Assembly (NCBI RefSeq): GCF_900108945.1 | Contig: NZ_FNYE01000008.1 | Span: forward strand, 62,001 to 126,000 | DNA length: 64,000 nt | Reading direction: 5' to 3' | Origin: Paraburkholderia diazotrophica | Lineage (GTDB): Bacteria > Pseudomonadota > Gammaproteobacteria > Burkholderiales > Burkholderiaceae | In this document: positions 19,776 through 29,235 of the stretch, piece by piece | How the letters are laid out: each line of letters begins with the position of its first letter | Position numbering within the stretch: the first letter of the stretch is position 1 | The notes under the pieces: generated by a model | What the model was told of the DNA's origin: nothing | Databases searched by the model: none | Seen by the model: the letters and a program-made list of their open reading frames with translations, nothing else | Made by a program: the position numbers and the translations under genes

Positions 19776-20222
19776 TCAGTGCAGCGCGCCCTGACCATGT
19801 CTCATTTTGGCAGCAAACTGCGTGGCCGTTTCGTTCGGCATCGCACTCGCGTGGATATGCGCGATCTTCCACTCGCCGCGCTCGTGGACCATCACATAGG
19901 TCGTGAAGATCATCGACGGAATGGCTGCCGGGTCCGCCGGACGATGCGCTTCGGCAATCGCATAGACGACGGTGCCCAGGCTGTCGTAGACGCGGATGTC
20001 GAGCGGTTCGATCGACACGGGCTGTGCTTCGAGCTGAAGCGTGAGGCCCGCGCGAATCGCGTCGAGGCCGTGCAGATGCGAGCCATCGGCGCAGATGCAG
20101 CTGACGAATTCCTCGTCGATCCACAGGCCCATCAAGCTGTCGATATTGACCTCCGCGACCGCCTGGTAGTAAGCGTTCAACGTGTCCGCAGCGGCTTCGA
20201 AGATGTGGGCAAAACGTGGCAT
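19776..20222 (-). CDS. NTF2-like / SnoaL-fold protein
   Basis: A 148-residue single-domain protein of the NTF2-like superfamily: N-terminal helix with YYQAVAEVNIDSLMGLW, then GLDAIRAGL and a curved sheet ending GEWKIAHIHAS. The pattern is that of DUF4440/SnoaL ketosteroid-isomerase-like proteins, which bind small hydrophobic molecules or act as stand-alone enzymes. No catalytic residue can be assigned with confidence. It is in line with, and 66 bases from, the YheT hydrolase start, so it may share its transcript. Confidence 0.82.
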   Translation of the reverse strand: MPRFAHIFEAAADTLNAYYQAVAEVNIDSLMGLWIDEEFVSCICADGSHLHGLDAIRAGLTLQLEAQPVSIEPLDIRVYDSLGTVVYAIAEAHRPADPAAIPSMIFTTYVMVHERGEWKIAHIHASAMPNETATQFAAKMRHGQGALH

Positions 20223-20627
20223 GGCTCGTCAGTCTCTTGCGCGCAAGGCGCGCGGTTGCGGGTCAGTGGTCGGCATCTCGTGCCGTCGGCGGCAACGTTC
20301 GCGCAGGCTGGCTCGTGGCGCGGATGCACAGGCTTTTTCCACGCCTTCTCCAGAACAGTTCCGGGCCGCTTCCGGGTAGATACCAAGTCGATTCCAGGTC
20401 AACTTCCCGGCCTGTTTTCAGGCGATTTTCCGGGCCTTTCCCAGCGCGCCTGCAAGGCCATCCGCCAGCATGCCCGCGCTGCAAGACGCGAGCATGACGC
20501 GAGCATGACGCATCGAGCGGACGCGGCGCGCTTCGCACAAGACACGACCAATGGCCGCCGACCTGCCCGCGACGCTTTCCAGCCGAACACACAACAGGCG
20601 TTTCGACAGGCGGCGCGGCCCGAACGC
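20223..20627. other. 405-base intergenic region with short degenerate repeats
   Basis: No supported gene. It has two adjacent copies of GACGCGAGCAT (around 20490-20515) and five or six TTCC(n)GG-type motifs between about 20355 and 20450 on a background of normal GC. It should contain the promoter of the NTF2-like gene and the 3' end of the waaF transcript. No clear terminator was found. Confidence 0.4.
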
Positions 20628-21653
20628 TCAGCGCTGCGCGAGCAGCATGCCGCGCAGATCGTCGAATACCTGTTCGGCGCTCAGTTGCCGCAGGCAGTTC
20701 AGATGACCCAGCGGGCATTCGCGCTGGAAGCACGGACTGCACTCGAGATGCAGCCATTGTACCTTTGCGAGGTCCGACAAGGGCGGCGTGTGGCGCGGAT
20801 CGGTCGATCCGTACACGGCGACGAGCGGACGGCGCAGCGCCGCTGCGACGTGCATCAGCCCTGAGTCGTTGGTCACGATGGCGCTCGCCCGCGAGATCAG
20901 CGCGCTCGCTTCGCCGAGCGCCGTCTGGCCGCACAAGTTGCGCACGTTCGGCGCACGGTCGGCAATCGCCTGCGCGATGGGCGCGTCTTTCGGCGAGCCG
21001 AGCGCGACAATCTTCGTGTACGGAAACGACTGGCCGACCATCTGCGCGAGCGCCGCGAAATGCTCGGGCGGCCAGCGCTTCGCGGGGCCGTACTCGGCGC
21101 CGGGACAGAACACCAGCAGCGGCACGCGCGTGTCCAGGTTGAAGCGGCTCGAGACGCGCGCCGCTTCGTTCAGGTCGGCATCGAGCCGGGGCTGCGTCAG
21201 GTCGTCGGGCACTTTTGCGCCGGGCGCGTAGGCGAGCGCCGCGTACTTGCCGACCATCGGCGGACGCTCGTCCTTGCGCGGGTTTCCGTGCCGCACGTTC
21301 AGCAGACCGTAGCGGCTTTCGCCCGTATAGCCGATGCGCAGCGGAATGCCCGCCATCCACGGAATCAGCGCGGACTTCAGCGAATTCGGCAGCACGTACG
21401 CAGCGTCATAGCCGACGTCGCGCAGATCGCTCGCCAGTTGCCATCGGCGCAACATCTGCAGCTTGCCGTGCGCGAGATCGGTCGCGTAGACGTCGCGGAT
21501 TTCAGGCATCCGTTCGAGGATGGGCGCGACCCAGCTGGGCGCGACCGCGTCGATCGCGATACGCGGATGCAATTTCACGAGGCGCGCGAACAAAGGCTGC
21601 GCCATCAATGCGTCACCGATCCAGTTCGGTGCGATAACCAACGCGCGACGCAT
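20628..21653 (-). CDS. waaF: ADP-heptose:LPS heptosyltransferase II
   Basis: A 341-residue cytoplasmic GT9 glycosyltransferase that adds the second heptose to the LPS inner core. Family signatures are present: MRRALVIAPNWIGDALMAQP at the start, PGAEYGPAKRWPPEHFAAL in the C-terminal half, and TNDSGLMHVAAALRRPLVA binding ADP-heptose. Start 21653 is the standard one; the longer frame adds 14 unconserved residues. Length matches WaaF (about 348). Cysteines ECSPCFQREC near the C-terminus are typical of the family. Confidence 0.95.
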   Translation of the reverse strand: MRRALVIAPNWIGDALMAQPLFARLVKLHPRIAIDAVAPSWVAPILERMPEIRDVYATDLAHGKLQMLRRWQLASDLRDVGYDAAYVLPNSLKSALIPWMAGIPLRIGYTGESRYGLLNVRHGNPRKDERPPMVGKYAALAYAPGAKVPDDLTQPRLDADLNEAARVSSRFNLDTRVPLLVFCPGAEYGPAKRWPPEHFAALAQMVGQSFPYTKIVALGSPKDAPIAQAIADRAPNVRNLCGQTALGEASALISRASAIVTNDSGLMHVAAALRRPLVAVYGSTDPRHTPPLSDLAKVQWLHLECSPCFQRECPLGHLNCLRQLSAEQVFDDLRGMLLAQR

Positions 21654-21685
21654 CAGGGGGAGTTTCCGATGTCGAAAATAAAGCG

Positions 21686-21706
21686 CCGCGCGCACGAGGC
21701 GCGCGG
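21686..21706 (-). terminator. Terminator of the ilvE/zinc-finger transcript
   Basis: CCGCGCGC (21686-21693) pairs with GCGCGCGG (21699-21706). Read on the minus strand the stem is followed by CGCTTTATTTT. A second 7-bp hairpin lies at 21762-21780. Confidence 0.6.
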
Positions 21707-21841
21707 GGCCGGGATTGTCAGGAACAGTGGACTGCGGCTCAGGCTATTTCGGCATGCGTGACGGGAAGTCCGGCTTCCCGCGCGGATTGCCGAACGACGC
21801 GTGACGCCGCAGCCCGTGCCGCAGACGAAGCGGCGCGCGAA

Positions 21842-22036
21842 TCAGTGACCTTTGATCACTTCGCCGTCGCGCAGCTTGTAGCGCGTGCTGCAGTAAGGGC
21901 AGCGTGCTTCGCCGTGCGTCACGTCGATAAAGACGCGCGGATGGTTGCTCCAGCGCGGCATCGACGGGTTCGGGCAGTACGCAGGAAGATCCTTCGCCGA
22001 CAGTTCGACCAGCGGCATTTCCTTGATTTCACTCAT
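21842..22036 (-). CDS. Small zinc-finger (zf-CHCC type) protein
   Basis: A 64-residue protein. It has a metal-binding CHCC-type pattern: a Cys in LPAYCPNP, a His in SNHPRVFIDV and the pair RCPYCSTRYKL. The family is related to the NDUFS6/complex I accessory zinc subunit and is common in proteobacteria as a stand-alone small protein of unclear role. The start has GAGAAAG upstream. It lies 80 bases after ilvE in the same direction and is probably in its transcript. Confidence 0.88.
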   Translation of the reverse strand: MSEIKEMPLVELSAKDLPAYCPNPSMPRWSNHPRVFIDVTHGEARCPYCSTRYKLRDGEVIKGH

Positions 22037-22116
22037 AGGGACTTTCTCGTTGTATGCAAAAAGCAGGCGCGGCTGGCGTTTGCCTTCACGTGTGGCTGCC
22101 GCCGCGCCTGCGGAAT

Positions 22117-23040
22117 TCAGATCTTCGTGAGCCAGTGTGCGTACTTCTGGCTCTTGCCGTTCACGATGTCGAAGAACGCCGATTGCAGCTTTTCCGTGAT
22201 CGGGCCGCGCGCGCCCGAGCCGATCGTGCGGTTGTCGAGTTCGCGGATGGGCGTGACTTCGGCGGCCGTGCCGGTGAAGAACGCTTCGTCGGCCGTATAG
22301 ACTTCGTCGCGCGTGATGCGCTTTTCGATCACTTCGATGCCCGCGTCCTTCGCCAGCGTGATGACGGTGTCGCGCGTGATGCCGTCGAGGCACGACGACA
22401 GGTCGGGCGTGTACAGCTTGCCGTTGTTCACGAGGAAGAAGTTCTCGCCCGAGCCTTCCGACACATAGCCGTCGACGTCGAGCAGCAGCGCTTCGTCGTA
22501 GCCGTCGGCGGTGGCTTCCTGGTTCGCGAGGATCGAGTTGACGTACCAGCCCGACGCCTTCGCGCGGACCATCGACACGTTCACGTGATGGCGCGTGAAC
22601 GACGACGTCTTCACGCGGATGCCCTTCTTGATGCCGTCTTCGCCCAGATACGCGCCCCACGGCCATGCGGCGATCGCGACGTGAATGGTATTGCCTTTCG
22701 CCGACACGCCCAGCTTTTCCGAGCCGACCCAGATGATCGGGCGCAGATAGCACGACTCGAGCTTGTTCTCGCGCACGACTTCGCGCTGCGCCGCGGCGAG
22801 CGTTTCGTGGTCGAACGGAACGTCCATCTGGAAGATCTTGGCCGAGTTGAGCAGGCGCTTCGTGTGCTCTTTCAGACGGAAGATCGACGTGCCGCCGTCG
22901 ACCGTCTTGTACGCGCGCACGCCCTCGAAGACGCCCATACCATAGTGCAGCGTATGGGTGAGGACGTGGATTTTGGCGTCGCGCCATTCGATGAGCTTGC
23001 CATCCATCCAGATCTTGCCGTCGCGGTCGGCCATTGACAT
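22117..23040 (-). CDS. ilvE: Branched-chain amino-acid aminotransferase
   Basis: A 307-residue class IV PLP aminotransferase for the last step of Val, Ile and Leu synthesis. Motifs: HTLHYGMGVFEGVRAY (substrate side), RHHVNVSMVRAKASGWY with the PLP Lys, and the class IV signature DEALLLDVDGYVSEGSGENFF. GGAG lies 6 bases before the ATG. Length matches E. coli IlvE (309). Divergent from azlCD, which exports or transports branched-chain amino acids. Confidence 0.97.
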   Translation of the reverse strand: MSMADRDGKIWMDGKLIEWRDAKIHVLTHTLHYGMGVFEGVRAYKTVDGGTSIFRLKEHTKRLLNSAKIFQMDVPFDHETLAAAQREVVRENKLESCYLRPIIWVGSEKLGVSAKGNTIHVAIAAWPWGAYLGEDGIKKGIRVKTSSFTRHHVNVSMVRAKASGWYVNSILANQEATADGYDEALLLDVDGYVSEGSGENFFLVNNGKLYTPDLSSCLDGITRDTVITLAKDAGIEVIEKRITRDEVYTADEAFFTGTAAEVTPIRELDNRTIGSGARGPITEKLQSAFFDIVNGKSQKYAHWLTKI

Positions 23041-23213
23041 ACGGTTCTCCAGGCAGTGCGGGTTCGGGTTCTAACGTTCCAACGTGTACGGACTTGTTGT
23101 GACGCGCGATGCGCGTGGCGCGCCGACTACACAATGCGCCGGGGACACGCGGCAAACGCGATATTTTACCGTCATTTGCACAGGCAACGGGCATTCGCGG
23201 GCACCCTGGACGC

Positions 23214-23219
23214 TATAAT
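23214..23219 (+). promoter_or_regulatory. Probable -10 element of azlCD
   Basis: A perfect TATAAT 106 bases before azlC. No convincing -35 is visible 16-18 bases upstream. Confidence 0.35.
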
Positions 23220-23324
23220 CCGGCGGTCGCTGAAAACAAAACCGCATGCGCCAGCGGCTGCTTCACGATCTGGCGCTGACCTACAGCCGTCGCGGCGTTC
23301 CTCGCGCCGCATTGCCTTCGCCTC

Positions 23325-24071
23325 ATGCTCGCTCGTCTGTCCGATCCCGATCGCCGTGCCTTCCGTGATGGCATGCGCGCCTACTCGCCGACCTTGATGG
23401 CGATCTTCTCCTGGGGCCTCGTGACGGGCATCGCGATGAGCAAATCGGTGATGACGGTGCCGCAATCGCTCGGCATGTCGCTGCTGGTCTATGCGGGCTC
23501 GTCGCAACTGGCCGTGCTGCCGCTGATGCTCGCCAAGCTGCCCGTCTGGACCATTCTGCTGACGGCCGCGATGGTCAACACGCGTTTCATTATCTTCAGC
23601 GCCGGCCTCGCGCCGCATTTTTCGTATCTGCCGCTGCACCGGCGGCTGCTCGTCGGCTATTTCAACGGCGATGTCATCTATCTGCTGTTCCAGAAGAAGG
23701 CTTTCCAGACGGGCTACGTGCCCGGCAAGGAAGCGTATTTCTGGGGCATGGCCGTCTCGAGCTGGCTGTCGTGGCAGGTGTCGTCGATCGTCGGCATTCT
23801 GCTCGCGAGCCTCTTTCCCGATAACTGGGGCCTTTCGCTCGCGGGCACGCTCGCGCTGATTCCCGTGATGGTGTCGGCGATCTCGTCGCGCTCGACGCTC
23901 GCGGCCGTGAGCGTCGCGGGCATCGTCGCGCTGATCGCGTTCGACCTGCCGTACCGGCTCGCGCTGCCGCTCGCCGTCCTGACGGCGATCGTCGCCGGCA
24001 GCGCCGCCGATGCGATGGTCGAGCGCGCCGACTTGCGCCGCATCCGCAACAGCACGGAGAACCCGCGATGA
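23325..24071 (+). CDS. azlC: AzlC family branched-chain amino-acid transporter subunit
   Basis: A 248-residue membrane protein with seven or eight hydrophobic segments. The family motif YAGSSQLAVLPLMLA and the conserved NTRFIIFSAGLAPHF segment are present. AzlC and AzlD together export branched-chain amino acids or analogues such as 4-azaleucine. The ATG at 23325 has no obvious Shine-Dalgarno. The stop overlaps the azlD start by four bases (ATGA). Confidence 0.9.
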   Translation: MLARLSDPDRRAFRDGMRAYSPTLMAIFSWGLVTGIAMSKSVMTVPQSLGMSLLVYAGSSQLAVLPLMLAKLPVWTILLTAAMVNTRFIIFSAGLAPHFSYLPLHRRLLVGYFNGDVIYLLFQKKAFQTGYVPGKEAYFWGMAVSSWLSWQVSSIVGILLASLFPDNWGLSLAGTLALIPVMVSAISSRSTLAAVSVAGIVALIAFDLPYRLALPLAVLTAIVAGSAADAMVERADLRRIRNSTENPR

Positions 24072-24391
24072 CCACGCTGCAGATCTGGCTCGCGATCATC
24101 GGCATGACGTTTGTCACAGCGCTGACACGCGCGCTGTTTCTGATCGGGGGTGAGCGCACGGTATTGCCCGAGCGCGCGCAACGGATGCTGCGCTACGCGC
24201 CCGCCGCGGCGCTCGCGGCCGTCGTCGTGCCGGACGTGCTGGTGACGGACGGCGGCGTGTCCGTCGCGCTGTCGAACCACGAGCTGTACGGCACGCTCGC
24301 GGGCCTCGCGTGGTTCCTCTGGCGGCGCACGATGCTGGGCACGATCGTCGTCGGAATGCTCGTGTTCACGGCGTTGCGGCTGATCTTCTGA
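24068..24391 (+). CDS. azlD: AzlD family transporter subunit
   Basis: A 107-residue protein with three or four helices, starting LQIWLAIIGMTFVTALTRAL, with PERAQRMLRYAPAAALAAVV as the recognisable AzlD core. Small partner of AzlC, translationally coupled through ATGA overlap. Divergent from ilvE, fitting a role in branched-chain amino-acid balance. Confidence 0.88.
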   Translation: MTTLQIWLAIIGMTFVTALTRALFLIGGERTVLPERAQRMLRYAPAAALAAVVVPDVLVTDGGVSVALSNHELYGTLAGLAWFLWRRTMLGTIVVGMLVFTALRLIF

Positions 24392-24470
24392 CGCGCGCGG
24401 GGATGTTGCGGTGCAATAACGTGCCGGGCCCCGCTGGCGCCGCCAAATACCGGGATTCTCGCGCCACGGG

Positions 24471-24498
24471 TTAGATCGGTCTGTCGATCGGTTAAAAT
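24471..24498 (+). promoter_or_regulatory. Possible promoter of pgk
   Basis: TAAAAT (24493-24498) with a weak TTAGAT (24471-24476) 16 bases upstream, about 100 bases before pgk. Suggestive only. Confidence 0.3.
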
Positions 24499-24596
24499 AG
24501 CCGTCTCCCGGAACACGCGCGAAGCCGCCGGCACCGTTCGCGAGAGGCCGTTCGCGCAGCGTCCGCACCGCCTTCCAATCAACTCGCATACGAATC

Positions 24597-25790
24597 ATGA
24601 AACAGGTATTGCGTCTCTCCGATCTGATCGCCGAAGGCAAGCTATCCGGCAAACGCGTCTTCATCCGCGCCGACCTGAACGTGCCACAGGACGACGCCGG
24701 CAACATCACCGAAGACACCCGTATCCGCGCATCAGTACCCGCCATCAAGTCCGCGCTGGACGCTGGCGCGGCCGTCATGGTCACGTCGCACCTGGGCCGC
24801 CCGACGGAAGGCGATTTCAAGCCCGAAGACTCGCTCGCGCCCGTTGCGAAGCGCCTGACCGAACTGCTCGGCCGCGATGTGCCGCTCGTGTCGCAGTGGG
24901 TCGAGAACGGCGTGAACGTCGCGCCGGGCCAGGTCGTGCTGCTCGAAAACTGCCGCGTGAACAAAGGCGAAAAGAAGGATTCCGACGAGCTCGCGCAGAA
25001 AATGGCGAAGCTCTGCGACGTCTACGTGAACGACGCGTTCGGCACCGCGCACCGCGCCGAAGCGACGACGCACGGCATCGCGAAATACGCGCCCATCGCG
25101 TGCGCGGGCCCGCTGCTCGCCGCCGAACTCGAAGCGCTCGGCAAAGCGCTTGGTTCGCCGAAGCGTCCGCTCGTGGCGATCGTCGCGGGCTCGAAGGTGT
25201 CGACCAAGCTGACCATCCTGAAGTCGCTGGCCGACAAGGTCGACCAGCTGATCGTCGGCGGCGGCATTGCGAACACGTTCATGCTCGCGGCCGGTCTGAA
25301 GATCGGCAAGTCGCTCGTCGAAGCGGATCTCGTCGACGAAGCGAAGGCGATCATCGAATCGGCGAAGGCGCGTGGCGCGTCGGTGCCGATTCCGAGCGAC
25401 GTGGTCACGGCCAAGGAGTTTTCGCCGACGGCCAAGGCCGAAATCAAGAAGGTCGCCGATGTGCAAGACGACGACATGATCCTCGACATCGGACCGGAAA
25501 CGGCAAAGGCGCTCGCGTTGCAGCTGGAAACGGCGGCGACGATTGTCTGGAACGGCCCTGTCGGCGTGTTCGAGTTCGACCAGTTCGGCAACGGCACGAA
25601 GACGCTGGCCGACGCGATCGCGAAGTCGTCGGCGTACTCGATCGCGGGCGGCGGCGATACGCTCGCGGCCATCGCCAAGTACGGCATCCACGACAAGGTC
25701 AGCTATATCTCGACGGGCGGCGGCGCATTCCTCGAGTTCCTCGAGGGCAAGAAGCTGCCGGCAGTCGCTGTGCTGGAATCGCGGGCCTGA
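24597..25790 (+). CDS. pgk: Phosphoglycerate kinase
   Basis: A 397-residue glycolytic and gluconeogenic kinase. N-terminal 3-PG-binding domain has [17 protein letters not shown] and [13 protein letters not shown]-binding C-terminal domain has [22 protein letters not shown] and the hinge region [12 protein letters not shown] with [14 protein letters not shown]. Length is normal. It starts a metabolic block with pyk and fba in the same direction. Only two bases separate its stop from the next in-frame ATG. Confidence 0.98.
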   Translation: MKQVLRLSDLIAEGKLSGKRVFIRADLNVPQDDAGNITEDTRIRASVPAIKSALDAGAAVMVTSHLGRPTEGDFKPEDSLAPVAKRLTELLGRDVPLVSQWVENGVNVAPGQVVLLENCRVNKGEKKDSDELAQKMAKLCDVYVNDAFGTAHRAEATTHGIAKYAPIACAGPLLAAELEALGKALGSPKRPLVAIVAGSKVSTKLTILKSLADKVDQLIVGGGIANTFMLAAGLKIGKSLVEADLVDEAKAIIESAKARGASVPIPSDVVTAKEFSPTAKAEIKKVADVQDDDMILDIGPETAKALALQLETAATIVWNGPVGVFEFDQFGNGTKTLADAIAKSSAYSIAGGGDTLAAIAKYGIHDKVSYISTGGGAFLEFLEGKKLPAVAVLESRA

Positions 25791-25792
25791 TA

Positions 25793-26329
25793 ATGGCGAC
25801 GCGCTCCCCCAACAAGCCTCAGAAGACGCGCAACGCGTCGCGCACGGCAGCGGCAGGGGGGCGCGCAGCGCGCTCCGCAAAAGCGCTGCAACCCGAGGCC
25901 GCCGCGCGGGCGGCTTCGCAACCTTCCGCGAGCGCGCCAGCGGCACAGGACGCAGCCGTTGCCGCAGAACGCCCAGATCGCGCAGATCGAGCGGAACAGA
26001 ATACGGAACTGGCCACGGAAGCCGTCGCCGCAAACGCAGCGACAGACGCGCAAGCAGAGGCCGGTTCGAGTGCAACGGTGTCTCCCGCCTCGCGCACCGA
26101 AGCCGATGATGAGTCTTTGTCCGCGGCCGATCAGCCGTCGCCGCGGGTTTATGCGCAAGTTCATGCGCAGGTTCATGATTTCGCAGCAGTCCCCCACGAT
26201 ACGACGCCGGGCCTTCAAGGTTCGAAGGGAACGAACGGCGCACCACCCCATGTAGCACCTGTCGTTGCGCAGCCTCCGCATCCGACTCCTGACGTTCATC
26301 CCAGCGATCTCATCCAAACGAGGAGACTC
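25793..26329 (+). other. Open 179-codon Ala-rich frame continuous with pyk
   Basis: An ATG two bases after the pgk stop opens a frame that runs without a stop for 179 codons into pyk. The translation is low-complexity, rich in Ala, Arg, Ser, Gln and Pro (begins MATRSPNKPQKTRNASR), and includes the near-repeat VYAQVHAQVHDF. It has no recognised domain. The frame could be an N-terminal extension of pyruvate kinase (657 residues in total), a separately started leader, or a long untranslated spacer that happens to be open. The canonical pyk start with AGGAG argues that most enzyme starts at 26330. Confidence 0.5.
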
Positions 26330-27766
26330 ATGCATCGCGCCACCAAGATTGTCGCAACCATCGGGCCGGCTTCCAGCACGCAGGAAATCCTGCAGCAAAT
26401 GATCGAAGCGGGCGCCGACGTGGTGCGCCTCAACTTTTCTCACGGCACTGCTGACGATCACCGTCAGCGCGCGGAGTTCGTGCGTGCAGCGGCCCGGCAG
26501 GCAGGCCGTGAAGTCGGCATCATGGCCGACCTGCAAGGTCCGAAAATCCGCGTCGGCAAATTCGAAAACGGCAAGGCGACGCTGGTCGTCGGCAACACCT
26601 TCATCCTCGACGCCGACTGTGAGCTCGGCAACGAAGAGCGTGTCGGCCTCGACTACAAGGACCTCCCGCGCGACCTGAAGGCCGGCGACACGCTGCTTCT
26701 GAACGACGGCCTGATCGTGCTGAGCGTGCAGCGCGTGATCGGCAACGAGATTCATACCGTCGTGAAGATCGGCGGCGACCTGTCGAACAACAAGGGCATC
26801 AACCGCCAGGGCGGCGGCCTGACCGCGCCCGCGCTGACCGCGAAGGACATGGAGGATATCCGCACGGCGATGTCGCTGGGCGCGGACTATGTCGCCGTGT
26901 CGTTCCCGAAGAACGCGACGGACATGGAAATGGCACGCCAGCTCGCAAACATCGCGGGCGCGCCGTACGGCATCAAGCCGAAGATGATCGCGAAGATCGA
27001 GCGCGCCGAGGCGATTCCGGCGTTGCAAGGCATTCTCGAAGCATCGGACGGCATCATGGTCGCGCGCGGCGACCTCGCCGTCGAAGTCGGCAACGCGGCC
27101 GTGCCCGCGCTGCAAAAGCGCATGATCAAGATGGCGCGCGAGGCGAACAAGTTCGTCATCACGGCCACGCAGATGATGGAATCGATGATCAACGCGCCCG
27201 TGCCGACGCGCGCCGAAGTCTCCGACGTCGCGAACGCGGTGCTGGACGGCACGGACGCCGTGATGCTGTCGGCGGAATCGGCGGCGGGCAAGTACCCGGT
27301 GCAGACGATCGAAACGATGGCCGCGATCTGCGTCGAAGCCGAAAAGTCCGAGCACGTCGAACTGGACAAGGACTTCCTCGACCGAACCTTCACGCGCATC
27401 GACCAGTCGATTGCAATGGGCGCGCTCTTCACCGCGTATCACCTGGGCGCGAAAGCGATCGTCGCGCTGACGGAGTCGGGCTCGACGGCGCTGTGGATGT
27501 CGCGTCACTGGACGCACGTGCCCATCTTCGCGCTCACGCCGCGCGAGGGCAGCGAGCGCGCGATGCAGATCTACCGCAACGTGAATCCGCTGCATCTCGA
27601 CACCAGCAGCGACCGCGACATCGCGCTCCAGCAGGCGCTCGAAGTGGTCGTCGGCAAGGGCTATGCGGCGCGCGGCGACATGGTCGTGCTGACGGTCGGC
27701 GAGCCGATGGGCCAGGCGGGCGGCACGAACACGCTGAAGATCGTGCGCGTCGGCGAGCCGGTCTGA
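26330..27766 (+). CDS. pyk: Pyruvate kinase
   Basis: A 478-residue enzyme making pyruvate and ATP from phosphoenolpyruvate and ADP. Starting at the AGGAG-preceded ATG gives the canonical MHRATKIVATIGPAS terminus. Motifs: VRLNFSHG, MADLQGPKIRVG, the B-domain (about 70-170), the active-site signature MIAKIERAEAI, IMVARGDLAVEVG, ATQMMESM and SAESAAGKYPV, and a C-terminal allosteric domain. All key residues are present. It can also be read as the C-terminal part of a 657-residue frame beginning right after pgk. Confidence 0.97.
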   Translation: MHRATKIVATIGPASSTQEILQQMIEAGADVVRLNFSHGTADDHRQRAEFVRAAARQAGREVGIMADLQGPKIRVGKFENGKATLVVGNTFILDADCELGNEERVGLDYKDLPRDLKAGDTLLLNDGLIVLSVQRVIGNEIHTVVKIGGDLSNNKGINRQGGGLTAPALTAKDMEDIRTAMSLGADYVAVSFPKNATDMEMARQLANIAGAPYGIKPKMIAKIERAEAIPALQGILEASDGIMVARGDLAVEVGNAAVPALQKRMIKMAREANKFVITATQMMESMINAPVPTRAEVSDVANAVLDGTDAVMLSAESAAGKYPVQTIETMAAICVEAEKSEHVELDKDFLDRTFTRIDQSIAMGALFTAYHLGAKAIVALTESGSTALWMSRHWTHVPIFALTPREGSERAMQIYRNVNPLHLDTSSDRDIALQQALEVVVGKGYAARGDMVVLTVGEPMGQAGGTNTLKIVRVGEPV

Positions 27767-27851
27767 TTTTTACTGGCACGCTGTAAAAGCGAGGAAACAC
27801 GAGCCGTAGCGGAACCATGATGGAACCGCGACGGCGAGCCGAACGGCGCGC

Positions 27852-27933
27852 GTGAAGCAGAGCGCCGTGTCCCCGGAAGAGAGGCGGCGCACGTAGTTTG
27901 GGAAGGGTGCGCTCGGGACACGTTCTGCTTCAC
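27852..27933 (+). promoter_or_regulatory. Long inverted repeat in the fba leader
   Basis: GTGAAGCAGA (27852-27861) pairs with TCTGCTTCAC (27924-27933), and GTGTCCC (27867-27873) pairs with GGGACAC (27915-27921), separated by a small internal loop and a 41-base apical loop. It ends 72 bases before fba. It could be a structured 5' leader, a terminator without T run for pyk, or a processed RNA. Confidence 0.5.
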
Positions 27934-28005
27934 GATAAAATTGCATGAAATTGCATAAATAGATGCCGCCGGCACAGGATTCGTTTCAATCTAAGGAGTA
28001 CATCA

Positions 28006-29070
28006 ATGCCTCTCGTATCAATGCGTCAACTGCTGGACCATGCCGCCGAACACGGTTATGGCCTTCCGGCATTCAACGTAAACAACCTGGAGCAGGTGCA
28101 GGCGATCATGGCGGCGGCCGATCAGGTCAACGCGCCCGTGATCATGCAGGCATCGGCTGGCGCGCGTAAGTACGCCGGCGAGCCGTTCCTGCGCCATCTG
28201 ATCGAAGCGGCCATCGAATCGTATCCGCACATTCCCGTCGTGATGCACCAGGACCACGGCCAGTCGCCGGCCGTCTGCATGGCCGCGATCCGCAGCGGCT
28301 TCACGAGCGTGATGATGGACGGCTCGCTCGAAGCCGACGGCAAAACGGTGGCGTCGTACGAGTACAACGTCGACGTGTCGCGCAAGGTCGTCGAAGCGGC
28401 GCACTCGATCGGCGTGACAGTGGAAGCGGAACTGGGCGTGCTCGGTTCGCTGGAAACGATGAAGGGCGACAAGGAAGACGGCCACGGCGCGGAAGGCACG
28501 ATGACGCGCGAGCAGCTTCTGACCGACGTCGAGCAGGCAGCGGACTTCGTGAAGCTCACGCAGTGCGACGCACTGGCGATCGCGATCGGTACGTCGCACG
28601 GCGCGTACAAGTTCTCGAAGAAGCCGACGGGCGATATCCTGTCGATTCAGCGCATCAAGGAAATTCACCAGCGCATTCCGAATACGCACCTGGTGATGCA
28701 CGGTTCGTCGTCGGTGCCGCAGGAACTGCTTGCGGAAATCCGCGAATTCGGCGGCGACATGAAGGAAACCTACGGCGTGCCCGTCGAGGAAATCCAGGAC
28801 GGTATTAAGAACGGCGTGCGCAAGGTCAACATCGACACCGATCTGCGCCTTGCGATCACGGGCGCGATCCGCCGCTACATGGCCGAGAACCGTTCGAAGT
28901 TCGATCCGCGCGACTACCTGAAGCCGGCTCGCGAAGCCGCGAAGAAGGTCTGCGTGGACCGTTATCTGGCGTTCGGCTGCGAAGGCCAGGCGTCGAAGAT
29001 CAAGCCCATCTCGCTGGACAAGATGGCCGAGAAGTACAAGGCGGGCGAGCTCGCGCAAGTCGTCCGCTAA
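28006..29070 (+). CDS. fba: Fructose-bisphosphate aldolase, class II
   Basis: A 354-residue zinc-dependent aldolase of the CbbA/FbaA type. The N-terminus [24 protein letters not shown] is standard. Zinc and catalytic residues lie in [29 protein letters not shown] and [10 protein letters not shown], and [14 protein letters not shown] binds the phosphate. AAGGAG lies upstream at a good distance. Last gene of the glycolytic block; a terminator follows. Confidence 0.98.
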   Translation: MPLVSMRQLLDHAAEHGYGLPAFNVNNLEQVQAIMAAADQVNAPVIMQASAGARKYAGEPFLRHLIEAAIESYPHIPVVMHQDHGQSPAVCMAAIRSGFTSVMMDGSLEADGKTVASYEYNVDVSRKVVEAAHSIGVTVEAELGVLGSLETMKGDKEDGHGAEGTMTREQLLTDVEQAADFVKLTQCDALAIAIGTSHGAYKFSKKPTGDILSIQRIKEIHQRIPNTHLVMHGSSSVPQELLAEIREFGGDMKETYGVPVEEIQDGIKNGVRKVNIDTDLRLAITGAIRRYMAENRSKFDPRDYLKPAREAAKKVCVDRYLAFGCEGQASKIKPISLDKMAEKYKAGELAQVVR

Positions 29071-29153
29071 GCGGCAGACGGGCGGGGGTTGGCCCCGCTC
29101 GCGCGCCGCACGAGCATCAGGCGTCTGGCCATCTGGCCAGGTTGTCGTCCGAT

Positions 29154-29183
29154 CGCCGTTCCCGCATGATCCGGGGAACGGCG
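29154..29183 (+). terminator. Terminator between fba and purC
   Basis: CGCCGTTCCC (29154-29163) pairs with GGGAACGGCG (29174-29183), loop of 10 bases, followed by TTTCCCTTTT. Confidence 0.75.
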
Positions 29184-29235
29184 TTTCCCTTTTGTTCCGG
29201 GCCGTTTTTCAGCCCCCTTTTTGCGAATCACGACG

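Noticed and set aside
22054..23037. 327-codon plus-strand frame over ilvE
   Set aside because: Antisense to ilvE; no recognisable motif.
24896..25792. Upstream part of the open frame that contains pyk
   Set aside because: It overlaps pgk in another frame; only the part after the pgk stop can be considered.
24732..26258. 508-codon minus-strand frame
   Set aside because: Antisense to pgk and the spacer; unlike any family and Arg-rich throughout.
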